Shown here in pieces: positions 12,488-24,000 of a DNA stretch of 64,000 bases. Positions within the stretch are counted from its first letter, which is position 1; each line of letters opens with the position of its first letter. The DNA is taken from NCBI RefSeq assembly GCF_000208865.1, contig NC_018394.1, positions 4,157,797 to 4,221,796 of the forward strand, read 5' to 3'. This DNA comes from Neospora caninum Liverpool (Eukaryota > Apicomplexa > Conoidasida > Eucoccidiorida > Sarcocystidae). The position numbers and the translations under genes are program-made. The notes beneath the pieces were generated by a model. The model saw only the letters and a list, made by a program, of their open reading frames with translations, was not told the origin of the DNA and did not search any database.

Positions 12488-14602
12488 ATGAGTAATGCTG
12501 GATCCGAGCACAGTATCATGTTTTCTCAGTCTTGCCGACCTCCGTGGCCACCCAGGTGAAATTATCCTGTTCCCTCTCAGGTTGCATTCCTTTGGCTCCA
12601 CCGCTTCAGGGAGACGAAGAGTTGGCTGAGTTGTACCACTGGGTGGATACTATTCCTCTATCCAGGCCGAAACGAAATATCAGCCGCGACTTTTCTGACG
12701 GTGGTGAGGCTTCGAGGGGAAGACACACCCCTTGCTCTCCCGCAGTGCCTCATTTCATGAGCACTGTGTGTAATGGCGGAGGCCTCACTAAGAGGCTCAG
12801 TGCGTTGTCCATCGTTCATAGAAAGTATCACATGTTGCTTTACTGTACCGAAGCTGGGGCCCACGGTGTGCGCGGCTCCTTTGCAGTTCTAATGGCCGAG
12901 CTGGTGAACTCATGTCTTCCGAAACTTGCAGAGCTGCACAATTACAGGTAACCATCTTATCTGATGCAAGCTGACGCTTTTGTGAGACCGATGCACTAAC
13001 GCTCACATATAGGGCGGGAAGGGTTTTCGGGGACACTTCGGGCCAACTTTTACCGTTCGATTCCTGTTCAGCTCGGCAAACTCTCTCGACAAGAAGGCGT
13101 ACAACTGGCAAACGCTGAACCGTGAGCTCCTTACCGTGTGCCTGCAAGGTCAGGTGGTTTCGTCGATGTCCCTTGTAGTTGAGTGTTGGCTACTATGCAA
13201 ACTTGCTTACTGTTCCTCGGGAAGGTGGAAGACTGAATTCTGGTCTCTCTCTATTTTCCAGGGAAAGTATTTCGTCGGCTTGACATGCGACTGAATCCAA
13301 AAGATATAGACGATATTGTCAATGCCCGGCCCGGAGCAGTGGAAAGGGTTATCTCGCTCTTTCGCAAGCAGGTACACCGTTCAAGGACAACATTTCATAT
13401 ACCAGTAGAGGTGTTGTGTTCCGCAGCATATCAGGCAATTGATACAATGATGAGTTACTGTTCAGGCTGAGGTATTCAAGGCACGATCCGTGAGCGAAGA
13501 AGCTCCCTATTCAGGTAGAAGCAGCACCTCGGAATGACAGCGTGCAAGGACCGCGCTGTTGTTGCCTCGTGGTGTGTTACATTTTAGTTGCGCCAGGGTA
13601 GCCGAATAGTGTGATATCACGGTTCCACAAACCGACGGACTTGCTCAGAAAGGCATTGCAGTTAGATCGAAAGAATCGTAGCTTTCTTGAGTTGCACATT
13701 AATGCCATCGGACCCTCGTAGGTGAGAAGATCCTTTGAGACTCCGAGCCAGTATGCTGACTGTGGTGGTAGTATATATAGGGTGGATGTGATGCCAGACA
13801 AAAAGACAGACGAAATCACCTGAATGTCCAAGCGATTCCAGTTTGCATGCCGCGATAGAGGAATGCCTGTGAAGAGGGCACTGCAGACGGCCGGGAAGTC
13901 AAAATATGCTTCTGATCCAACGCACCTCGGCTGCAAACACTGACACGGGCACTGTTTCTGTACCACAAAGTGAGGGTTTGTGTTCCGCGCTTGAGTGTCC
14001 CTCGAGGCACGAGACCACACATAACTGTCCTCTGAAAAAATATCGGCCTTCTTGTCGCAACTGAGACCTGAAATTTTGAAATTGAGGCCAGCGAACGCGT
14101 GTGCAGGTGATGCGACAGATGCTCCTACGTACGGGTCAAGTCAATGCGTGATGGCGAATCGCAACAGCTCCATGCAGATAGGAGAGCTTCTAGTGAGTTA
14201 AACCACAGCGGATGGGTACCATCGAACAACGTGGAAACACCGCTGATACAGTTGTCAAACCCTATGTATGCAATCCCGATGGATTGAGACTCCCCCCGAA
14301 ATTTGTACACGGGCCACTGAGGATGCGGTTTTCTCGTGTGTGGCGTCACAGGGTGAAAAGGAGGAGACGATACGCGAGCTTCAAGAGACAAACGTGATCC
14401 TGAAGGAGAAAATTCGTCATCTGGAGCAACTAATTAAACTGAAGGTCAGGTTAGATCAGCAAAACATCGGGAGATGACACTCATGGGATGCTATGAGGAA
14501 CGTCAGGCCTATCTCTTTCGGGGGACATCTGTGTGAACTGAACAGGACGAAAGGATCGACATGCTCGCTCAGGAATTGAGCCAGATGGACTCGTTGCACT
14601 AA
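12488..14602 (+). CDS. SPEF1: SPEF1-like calponin-homology microtubule protein
   Basis: Exons read: 12581-12703, 12887-12947, 13072-13121, 13262-13371, 13466-13514, an unresolved exon, 14352-14444 and 14546-14602. The CH domain is very clear: DEELAELYHWVDTIPLSRPK, RNISRDFSDG, VLMAELVNSCLPKLAELHNY, ANSLDKKAYNWQTLNRKVF, then NARPGAVERVISLFRKQ. The C-terminal exons give the coiled coil typical of SPEF1/CLAMP (ETIRELQETNVILKEKIRHL, then DERIDMLAQELSQM). SPEF1 binds and bundles axonemal and central-pair microtubules. The start is unsure: an ATG at 12488 with donor gtaatg joins in phase to the acceptor at 12580 and yields MSCIPLAPPLQGDEEL. The exon between 13514 and 14352 needs two leading bases and a phase-0 end; I could not choose it. 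The stop at 14600-14602 is the first in frame. Confidence 0.85.
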
Positions 14603-16290
14603 ACTTTTGTGCGCTAAGACGCTGACAGCGAGCCCTTCTTCGATATATGACGCGAATGGCGTTGACTCAAGACAAGATCACTGCCATTCGGGACCAAATC
14701 GGGTTGCATCACTCACACTGAAGATGAGCTGTTTTTTGTCTGCGTGTTCTCTGGTCAAACGAGTGTCAATTAGGTCACAGACAAAAATGAGAGGGATGGA
14801 ACGAGTCAGTAAATTGCACAAATGTGCAATAACAGGCGTGGGTTCAGACGTGGTGCTGTAATCGTGTCGACTGTCTGCCCAACATTTCATTCTTCATTGT
14901 CTTAGTCAACTGGAACTTCGGTACCGATTTTCTACACCAACCATGATAAAAATATCTGGCTGAAGCCCGTCGGTTGAAACGCTACCCTAGCAAAATCCTA
15001 AGTAGCCACCAACGAGGGTGGGGCGGCGATAGTTCACACTTGTCCAGGGCATTAGCGGTTGGTAAGTCAACAGTGGAGTAAACAGAGGCGCGGATTCTTT
15101 GGCCTTATTTCGAGAGACTCGTCGCATACTGGCACATTCAGGAGGAAGCCATAACCGCGTATAATGGTAAGAGTTTTATCGAAAGATTGTAGCCTAAGCA
15201 CTGGCCACATCGAGCAAGATCATTCCACCGGAAAATCTTGAATCAACCGCGTTTTCGAATTGTCATCTGCAAGGTTCTTACAGGTATCTTTCTCCTGTCG
15301 ATGTTGCTGGTGTGCGTCGGGGTTTCCTGAATGTATCCTGTCACCTCTCAGCAGGCAAGTCGTTGTACGACGTGCACACAGTCTGATTCCAAAGACGCAC
15401 AGGAAATGGGTTGAGGAACGCCTGGCTATATGTTTCGAGTTTCGAAGCAATATGGTGTGCATGCCGGACCGTGCTAAAGCTTACACGATTCACAGTTCCC
15501 ACCTGGATGAATTGGTTGTAATCAATTTCCTCAAATGCTTTTTCAGGAAACAGGTATGCAATGCACCTCTGGACGGTTTTCAGGGGATATTCGTGACCTG
15601 ATAGACAACAGAAGATCGTGTCAAGAGAATGTAGCCGATGCGTGGCTCCTTAACTTAAACCTCCTTGCTTGGTTGAGTGCTTTTCACTGTGGCCAAAGCC
15701 ACCGAGTGTTTAAGTAGGCTTCCATTATTCGACCGGGCGCCTGTCTCGTCGTTTTCGGTTTAGGGCAGGCTCCGACGGTCAAAGCACCACAACTCAATCA
15801 TGGTGACCCCCTGTGCGGTTGATGGCAGAAACAGTGGCTTTCTTTTCCATGGACTGGCTTCTCGCCCCGGCAGCTGAACTCAGTTGTAATTGCAAGTGTT
15901 TCGTGAGCGTGTTATCTTCCACCTACAAGAATGCAGCAGGGAACATCTCTACTCCAGGATGCACAGATGAGGTGCCACGAACGTCTAACCCCTGAGCGCC
16001 TTCCTGGGAGTCACCACACACCTATTGATTTCAATGCCTCGCACACTTGGCTCGCCGTGACCGTTTTCCCAACAGTCATGTGGCTGAATTCCTTCGCGAG
16101 TTTATTCAAAAGCCGGGGCTGTTGGTAAAACATGTGCCTGCTCACGCGGAACAACGTACATTTCGCTCGTAAACGGAGGAATTGTGAACAGATGTAATGA
16201 GCATTTTTGGATCGTTACGGAGATTCATAACTCCGGAATCTGATCGTTTGTGTCATCCCTGGAACACGGGTGACGGAGGAGCAGCGGCAC
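14603..16290. other. convergent intergenic region between SPEF1-like and EFHC1-like genes
   Basis: Two plus-strand gene-like pieces occur here without confirmed joins. At about 14630-14720 a helical stretch (MALTQDKITAIRDQIG) could be an extra 3' exon of the SPEF1-like gene. At about 15350-15550 a frame ending at a gtatgc donor reads LDELVVINFLKCFFRKQ. Neither has domain support. The remainder is probably 3' UTR. Confidence 0.3.
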
Positions 16291-19200
16291 TTACTGAATT
16301 TCTCTGACCGCCTTTTTTATGGCACCTGCCTCTTCCAGCCTTTCTCTACATTGGGACACGCTGGAACCTGCCGCTGCAACCGGCTGCAAATATTAGCATG
16401 TATGCATTTGTTCAAGGCGTGGCAGTTGTCGGCGATGCCACGGCTGAGTATCATACGAAACTCAAGGAACACACAAGATATTCGGCCCCCTCTCTTACCG
16501 ACTTTATGACCGGCAGACAGCAGCTGGACGAGTTGGAGGGACTTGCTAACTTTAGATTGAGACAGGAATCACAAAATTCCCTGTAGTTGACCTGGTGATC
16601 GCCGTTACTGTCAAAGTGTCTCAGCAAGGTGAGAACCTCCTGAAAATCAATCCACGTTGTCGGAGAGACGCTTCCACTTTCAACGGCAGCACACATGAGG
16701 CGGCAGTGGTACAGAGCATGAACTTAAACCCTCTTATACACCGCATACCTCGTGAGACAAATCGTATCCCACTTTTGTCAAACAGTGCCTCAGTTCTTCC
16801 ACCGTGACAACTCCGTTTTTGTCCTGCGCCGCGCCACAAAAATGTTGTACACAATCAAGGGAGAGAGTTGCCACCTTGGACTGAAATGGCACTGTCGATA
16901 ATTCAGAAACCATGGAGAAAAGTTTAGGAAAAAGACAGCTGCGAAAATCGAACCAGAAAGGCGTGAAATGAGAAACCCGAATCATTACCTGGTCGACTGT
17001 TCGAAACATTTCTCGTAGCGTCGTTAGCCTTTCTTCCATGGAATCTCTCAAACGCTGCAGGATACGGTGTAGATCGGATTGGCTGCTACCGATATCGCCA
17101 GTCTTCATATATGTCCTGGTGAATTGATCGGCGTCGATCACTTGAAAAGAATGTCTATTGATGCAGATTTCTTCCCTGAGTAGACAGCGAAATAAGACCC
17201 AGGCCTGTTTGTACAAAGCCTACACCACTGCTATGCAAACTTGTCACTTCATTGTGTGCATGATTTTTTTTTGCGTGACCTACCCCATAACAAAATCGCA
17301 CGGTCTGAGTATCTGGTGAGTTTGTTCGTGCCTGTAACTCCCCTTCTGCAAGAACTTTCCGCCGGCGACTCCGACATTTCTGAGCTCGAGACAAATTTAC
17401 ATTGAATCACCGTAGCACCTTCCATTGAAGCTCCTCCGGCAGAACGGAGACAGACAACCTCCGAATCATTACGGTAGCACACGCGAGACGTGGTCAAAGG
17501 CAAGCAACACAAAATGTTCATACCCCCGCGCTATTGCCACTCTAGCCTCAGGAAAAAAGTCTTCCCAGACACGATCGACATTGGTCATCCTCGACGTTAT
17601 TACCTTTGATGGATTTCAGTAATGGCAACTTGTTCATCCGCCAAGTGGTACTCGATACAAAACAGCCGTTTTTTTTGACCGGGGGCAAGGGGCTCCAACA
17701 AGTGTGCAAGATAACGCAGGCACTTGCCGTCGAGTTCGTTTGACTTTTTGTACTGCTCAATCCTTTGCTTGGGGACGATGTATTTAACGGATGTCATTGA
17801 GTCACTTTCGGTACCATATCCAGTTGGAAGGGGCACCGGAGGATCAGGAGGTGAGGGCAGCTCGATGCAGACGTTAACAGCGGGATCCAGTTCGGTTTTA
17901 AGTTCGCGCCTGAATAGCCAAGGACCACGGTTGATGTTGTGAACCTCATGCAGCAAGGAGTCACACTGAGCGGCACTAAGGGGAAGCATTGTAAGAGATG
18001 AGACTCGCAAACGACATGGGAGGAAGGACGGCGCCTCGGTACCTGAAGTATTCCCTGGTGAATCCATCTGCGTCGTAGATGAAGAGGTCAACGTCTAGCA
18101 TCCGCATCACTGATCCGACCTGTCACGCATCATCGCAGCAGATTATCGCGAAGCCACAGCATGAAATACTGGACAGAAAGCTTTGTATGTAAAGCAGGAC
18201 GGGAGGACAGTGATCACTCACACCTTGAAATCCGTAATCTGGAAATAGTCTTCCTTCTTTAGCAAGGGGTCACAAGGTCCCAGAGGACCAACCTTGGCTG
18301 AAGATATGGCAGCAAATCATCAATAAATGGTCCTCGATTGGTGGATGTGGAGTGACAGCCAGCCCAACCTTTGGCTCCACCGAATCGTTTTAGTGTGTTG
18401 CGGGTGAAAGAGCTTGAAGATGCTCACTTTTGGGAAGCTTGCGCCGTCTAAAGTACACGGGGAAATGCGGGCGAGAGCTGTTCGGCGGGAGGTGCTCACG
18501 GATTTCAATGGTATCGTCACTGAAGGTAATGTAAAGCGCAGAAGCAAATAGCACCTGTGCGGCGGATGTGTTTTCCGATCGGTCGACCTGTTCGCAGCTG
18601 CGGGTCTCAAACTGCTTACCAGAGGTAAAACAATATGACCATCAGCCTTCTTTCGAATATGGTAGACAGCGAATCATCGTACGAGGCGAAAAATCGGCAC
18701 ACCTGATAAGGAGACGCATCACAGGAACTCTGTGTCCGGCAATCCTGTGTCGCTCACAGGGCAATAAAACGTGACTTTTGCACCCGGATAGCAAATATCC
18801 GCTATTTTATTGGAGGTTGGCTCTTTGTGAAATAATGACGCACCATTCGGTCTTTCTCCATAAATTGCTGCATGTCTTGATTGACGAAACCTCCTCCAAG
18901 CATCACTTCGCGGTATCTGAGAAACGAAGAAGACCGTTCCACATTCCCTCCAGAGCAACAACTAGTTGGGGACGTGCCCTACAACAACCGCTGCAGGCGC
19001 GGTTCGCCACAGCTACGCGGCTTCCTTTCTGTAGCAATCTTACTGCTTGTCATAAGTCATGGGAACTTTGCAGTTATGAAGTTCCGATAACCGACGCATC
19101 TTCACGAAGCTGTCTTGTGGAATTTCCTCAGGTGGCGGTTGTTCGTTGCCTGATTGTTTGTACCAGTTCTGTAAAGGGTAGTCACACAGATGATTCACCT

Positions 19201-21090
19201 TTCTCTTCAAACCTCGTGCAAATTTTCACTCTCTTCCCTCAGCTAAGACATATCTGGTGTGTTCCTTTCTCGGTAACGATCACTCTTCTGCCCGGTGTCA
19301 AATTTTCGGTGACTTCACCGATCAAAGCCACCAGATACTCAATCAGTTTGACCGTCTCAGAACATGGTGGTTCTGCTGCCCGATTCGCGTCCCACGGAAG
19401 GCCTACCCTCGTAAACTCGTCACAATCAGCCATTCGAAGGGTTACACCGTAGATGGTTATCTCCTTGCCAATGCGAAGATCAGACGGCGAAATGTAGACA
19501 GTCGGGTCGCTAGCATTCTGAATGCGATGCCGCTTGATGAGAGTTCCATGCCGAAGTCCACTGTTGTCAATCTGCGGTTCTTCAATTTGAACTGTGTCGT
19601 CCTGCAGCGCATGGGATCAGAGTGAGGCGCTGCACTGTGTACAGCTCGTCACCCAAATGGGCAACACCACTTCAGCATTAATCTGTTTTTCATCAATTTA
19701 TCCAGTGGTACTTCTGAGATGCAGAGGAACGCGGCAGCATTTTGATACGAAGTCAGCAGAACTTACCTCGAGGTAGTAGTACAGGTGGCACTTCCGAACT
19801 CGTATATTTTGCGTCTTGTCTTCATCGACATGCGACTTAAAAAAGCAAAAGAATCGAAGTACTTTGTGCTCCATCAGGTCAGACGCGGGGAGTTTCAATG
19901 TCGGCGCCTCCTCCCAGGTGAAGTGCTCGCGAGTTGTTGCCTTAGGAAGTGTTGATCCATCTCTCCAAGGATTTTTTGGCCTGACCAGAGCCGGCAGAAA
20001 ACGACGGTACAATTGCACAGTGGCGTGCGAGTTGTCGTTTTCCCAGATACCCGCCCTTCTTTTTTCTTGGAATGGAGCTGTGTTCCTGAACAGAGGGTGT
20101 CCGGGCGAAGTGTTTTGCTGTTCCTCAACGCTACCTACGAGTGAAGAGCACAGCAATGTTTTGGGATTGATATAGTCTGGCAGAGGCTTTCATGTTCAAC
20201 ATTGAAATCAGAATTAAACCGTCCAAAGTGGGATAATGGAGAGTGGCTCGGGTAGCTCTAGGTGTGGAGAGACGCGATGGCCAGGTCAAAAGTTGTTAGG
20301 CGTCTGGGAACAAGTTCTCTCCCCCCAAAGAGTTTCTGCCGAAATGCGTCTCTCGATGCAGATACGGCCCTTAGATACATATCTGGAGAAAAACGATTCT
20401 CAGTGAGCTTTCCATGCTCGATATGAATTTCAGTTACGTTAGAGCATTGAACTACCAGTTTAGTAAGTCCGGGGATGATGTGCCTCGCCGCTTGACCCCT
20501 ATACGAAAGACGAAGTTTGAAACGTAGAGACATAAGGTGGAAACACGCCGCAAAAAGACGTCCGCTCGCAGCTGGTATCGGACCCATAGCCAAGATGTCA
20601 CAAGCAAATACATCTCCAGACAGAAACGTACAGAGACTTTCGTACCGTGGCACCGCTACGAGCTTTTGTCGCTTATCTTCCAGGTTTTCTACACACTGCT
20701 TGTTTGAGATTCCCCATCTCTGGGATTTGTGATGGTTCTGCGTTGTCACACAAGCAGGGATAACGTGAGAGAAGCTTCGTCTTGGTGAAACAGCTTTGGA
20801 AAAAATGGCTCTGCGGTCATCAACGGTTGCCGTGCCCACGAGCCATCCTTGTGTATTTCCTTGGTGTCTGCCGTCCACAAGCAAAAATACATTCGAACCC
20901 ATTCACCACTCCTCAAGCGACTGGAGACGAGACGTGAGCTATGGGCACTTGCATCTGGCCGGACTGGTGTCATATCCAAGCCGCCATGTCTTACGTCTTT
21001 GAACGTGAATGGGTCAAATCCCGGAAGTTTCGGCACTGCGGATAGATCAAGAGGCACCCCGTGCCCTGAATCTCTTTTTGGCGAGTTCAT
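16291..21090 (-). CDS. EFHC1: EFHC1-like protein with three DM10 domains and EF-hands
   Basis: Exons read: 21090-20995, (unresolved), 20085-19767, 19601-19407, (join unresolved), 19149-19044, 18916-18844, 18702-18620, 18519-18428, 18297-18224, 18119-18043, 17975-17604, 17379-17284, 17175-16989, 16823-16749, 16639-16499 and 16383-16291. From 19149 to the stop all phases close. DM10-1: HKVLRFFCFFKSHV, RVRKCHLYYYLE, DDTVQIEEP, DCDEFTR. DM10-2: VCRFFASYDD, CDDTIEIREHLPPNSS, YDADGFTREYF. DM10-3: LRYLAHLLEPL, EYHLADEQVAITE, NVGVAGGKFLQKGSY, VIDADQFTRTY. EF-hands follow: one loop spans a splice junction (DQDKNGVVTVEE), the other is DSNGDHQVNYRE. EFHC1/Rib72 proteins are axonemal microtubule inner proteins. 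The short first exon carries LPGFDPFTFKD, matching the conserved N-terminal motif. The final stop overlaps a donor-like CAGTAAGT. Confidence 0.9.
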
Positions 21091-24000
21091 GGTGGATACT
21101 GAAGACAGTCGAGTGCGCAGGCCCCACGTGGACTTGCACCGAAAACGAGCGGATGAGGCTGCAACCGACAAAACCACTCTAGGTACTCGCTCTTTTCCTG
21201 ACCGACTTGACGAGCAGTAGTTGTTGGGGTTATGCCGTGTAGGGTGCTTGATCTCGGTTCTCTTTCATGCAAGTACCAGTGAATGCTACAGCACTTTATC
21301 AGCCCCAGCATAGAGTGCCAAGAGACAGGCCCCACAGGATACACGTCGATTCAGAAGCAAGCCCACATTCTTGCAGCTTGCACTTAAAGAAGGCAGATTT
21401 GACAAGCACAACCCAAGATCAACAGCTGTCCTGACTTGGCTTTCTTTGGTACCCCTGCTATTGGTCATTGTCAACAAAAACGGGCCCCCCCTGTTCCTGG
21501 CCGCTGCTATGGTGCTGTGTCTTTCCGCCTTTCCAGACAAGCGGAATGCAACAGCGGGGCAGTCCTCCACTCACCCGTTGCTGTTCTGTCACTGCCGTGA
21601 GGGTCCACATGACTCGGGTATTTTCGCAGGAGTACGGTCACCGCCGGCAGCGCAGACGAATGAGCGCCCTATAAGATTTGGTGATAGAGTTTTGGACGCA
21701 GTCCTCGAAGGCGTATACGTGCTAGGGGTTCTGTGGAGCTAGTGGGCGTAACGTGGCTCGGGCCGGAAGAATGCTGTTACCTGTTTCGGACCCAATCTAG
21801 AACTGATACTATCCCTAATAGTCGCAGTAACACCGAGCGAGTTGAACTGTTTGGCAACCGCCGCACTCTGGTGGAGCGTTTGTAACACGAGGTGACGGTT
21901 GGTTCGTAGCCTCATGGTGCACGTCACCCATATGACTAGCTGAAGGAACCTGGACGGTGCCTCTCCGCCGTGCTCCGCAGTAAGTGAAGTTACCAAAAAA
22001 GAGACGCTGTTTCCCAACTGCATAAAATCGTAAGACTCTCCCTCAATCCTTGCCGTGATTTCCGTCGAGAATCGAACACAACGGCAAGGCTGCCCTCTGG
22101 CATGAGGGCACTTTCTGTCCCAGAGGCGAGTTTCGGTCGCCTGCCCCTAGCGAAAACTGTGAAGCTCATCCACCAATTCAACTCTGTAAGCGCGTCTCGT
22201 TTCAACCAGACTCCCGCAGTGCAACTTGCGCTATCTTCAGCGACTTCCCTGAGTCCGCAGTTCGTGGCCGGATCGCCTTGTGACAATGACTAACACCACT
22301 AAAGAAGCTTGCGATGCTGTGTGGTGATTTCAACAATAGTGGAGCTGAGAATTGTCCGTCATCATATTTGCACTACTGAGCAGCATGAACTTCTATCGGA
22401 AATGAGAAGCCTGTGCCATCCTAAAGAGTGCAACGTAACTGCTGTTTTGGAGACCGTTTCCCTCCTCTAGAGGGTTCATGCAGTTCAGTCACCACCAGTA
22501 CGAAGTGGCACTGTTTGAACTTCACAAGTAACGGAAATGGAAACAAAAGGTCCGTAGCGATGAACACGTGAGGTCGTGAGTCCAGTACTACGTGCGTTTG
22601 TCTTGACACCTTTTTTCTGCTCTCGAGAGTTGGACTGCTTTCCGAAGCACTTGACCCCCCGAACACGAGTTAAAAGCAACGGAAATCTGACTATGAAATC
22701 GTTCCTTCGTTCCTGCCACGGTCGATCCCTTGTAAGGTATCAACTTCAAATCCCACTGTCACCTGATCGTTATCCAGCTGCAAGTCTTGCAGACGGCAAA
22801 ATGAATTAGCAACCTGAACAGAGAACAAAATCCGCAGCCGACACAGACCTTTCGCACTCCACTTTGTGACCAATGACTCCGACTGCATCAACGAGAGTTT
22901 GACGAACAGGTCTGCTATTATGGAATTGCACGCATTTCGCGCGCGTTTTGCCAAGACACCTCAACGAGCCACAGAGTGCCTGTATTTCTGCTTCACTAAA
23001 CCAGAAATATTAGTGGCCGTACGCCAAACTGTGTCGAACTCGAAGAAATGATCCTCTTAGAACGGTGGCCCATATTTTCGATCCTGAAGAGACCTCGACG
23101 ACAAACACACGGCACTGCCTCTACGTAAGAAAGAAATGCTCATTCTTACCTTGAAGTATTCCGAAGTATGCAGACAGACTGGTCCCCTTGTATGTCCTCC
23201 TACGTACATGTTTATTGGGTAGTGGAAATCTCTCCAGCATTCCGGAACAGAAATTGCGAACGAAACAAACCTGACGGAGTTGACACATTCGAGAAAATGA
23301 GGACAGCATTTCAGGGAATCCGAATGTACTGGCTCTGTGTTCTGGTGCCGTGTCATTCAAATCGTGCTCACCCGGGCTTTGCAGACTGGTTTCCTGACGG
23401 CCAGAACTGCATTTGCACTGAGTTCATTCCTGCAAATGGGAAGCGGCTGGTTCGAAGCGGAGGTGCGCGATCATGCCTTTGACGCCATGCCCACTTCTGA
23501 AAATAATACAGCTCAGAGACAACCTCGAAAATGGTAGTCCTGACTGCAAACACCAAGCTCAGTGTGAGAGCTCACTGCCCCCATGCGTTCCGGTTTCCAT
23601 CCTTCGTGCAGCAGACTTACCCTTCGGAAATCCCTTATCGTCCACCACACTGCATACTTGCCCGCAAATACACTGTCCAAGGCCAGGGGACGCTGCACCA
23701 GGACTGCACTCTTCGAATCCGAACAGTTTCCTCCTAGAGAGCTGCCAGTTGAGTGGAGCACATTTGACGCTGATGGGATTTGTCGGGGAAGCCTGAACAC
23801 GTGACACGCGCCCGTAAGCCCTCAGTATTAGCAGAGAAGCACATGGGGAAAAGTGTCGCACGGCAAGAAAATGTTGAAACCAGAATTGCCATATCATAGG
23901 GGACACCTACTGCGGCGTGACTCCACATGGTTCACCAACAGTTTTCCTTCGACTGCAGTAGTTCGAAGAACACAAACATGAAGACATACCTGTACGTATA

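Noticed and set aside
13577..14020. 147-codon minus-strand frame
   Set aside because: It lies within the SPEF1-like gene on the opposite strand, has no domain and no splice context, and such a length is expected by chance in a window this size.
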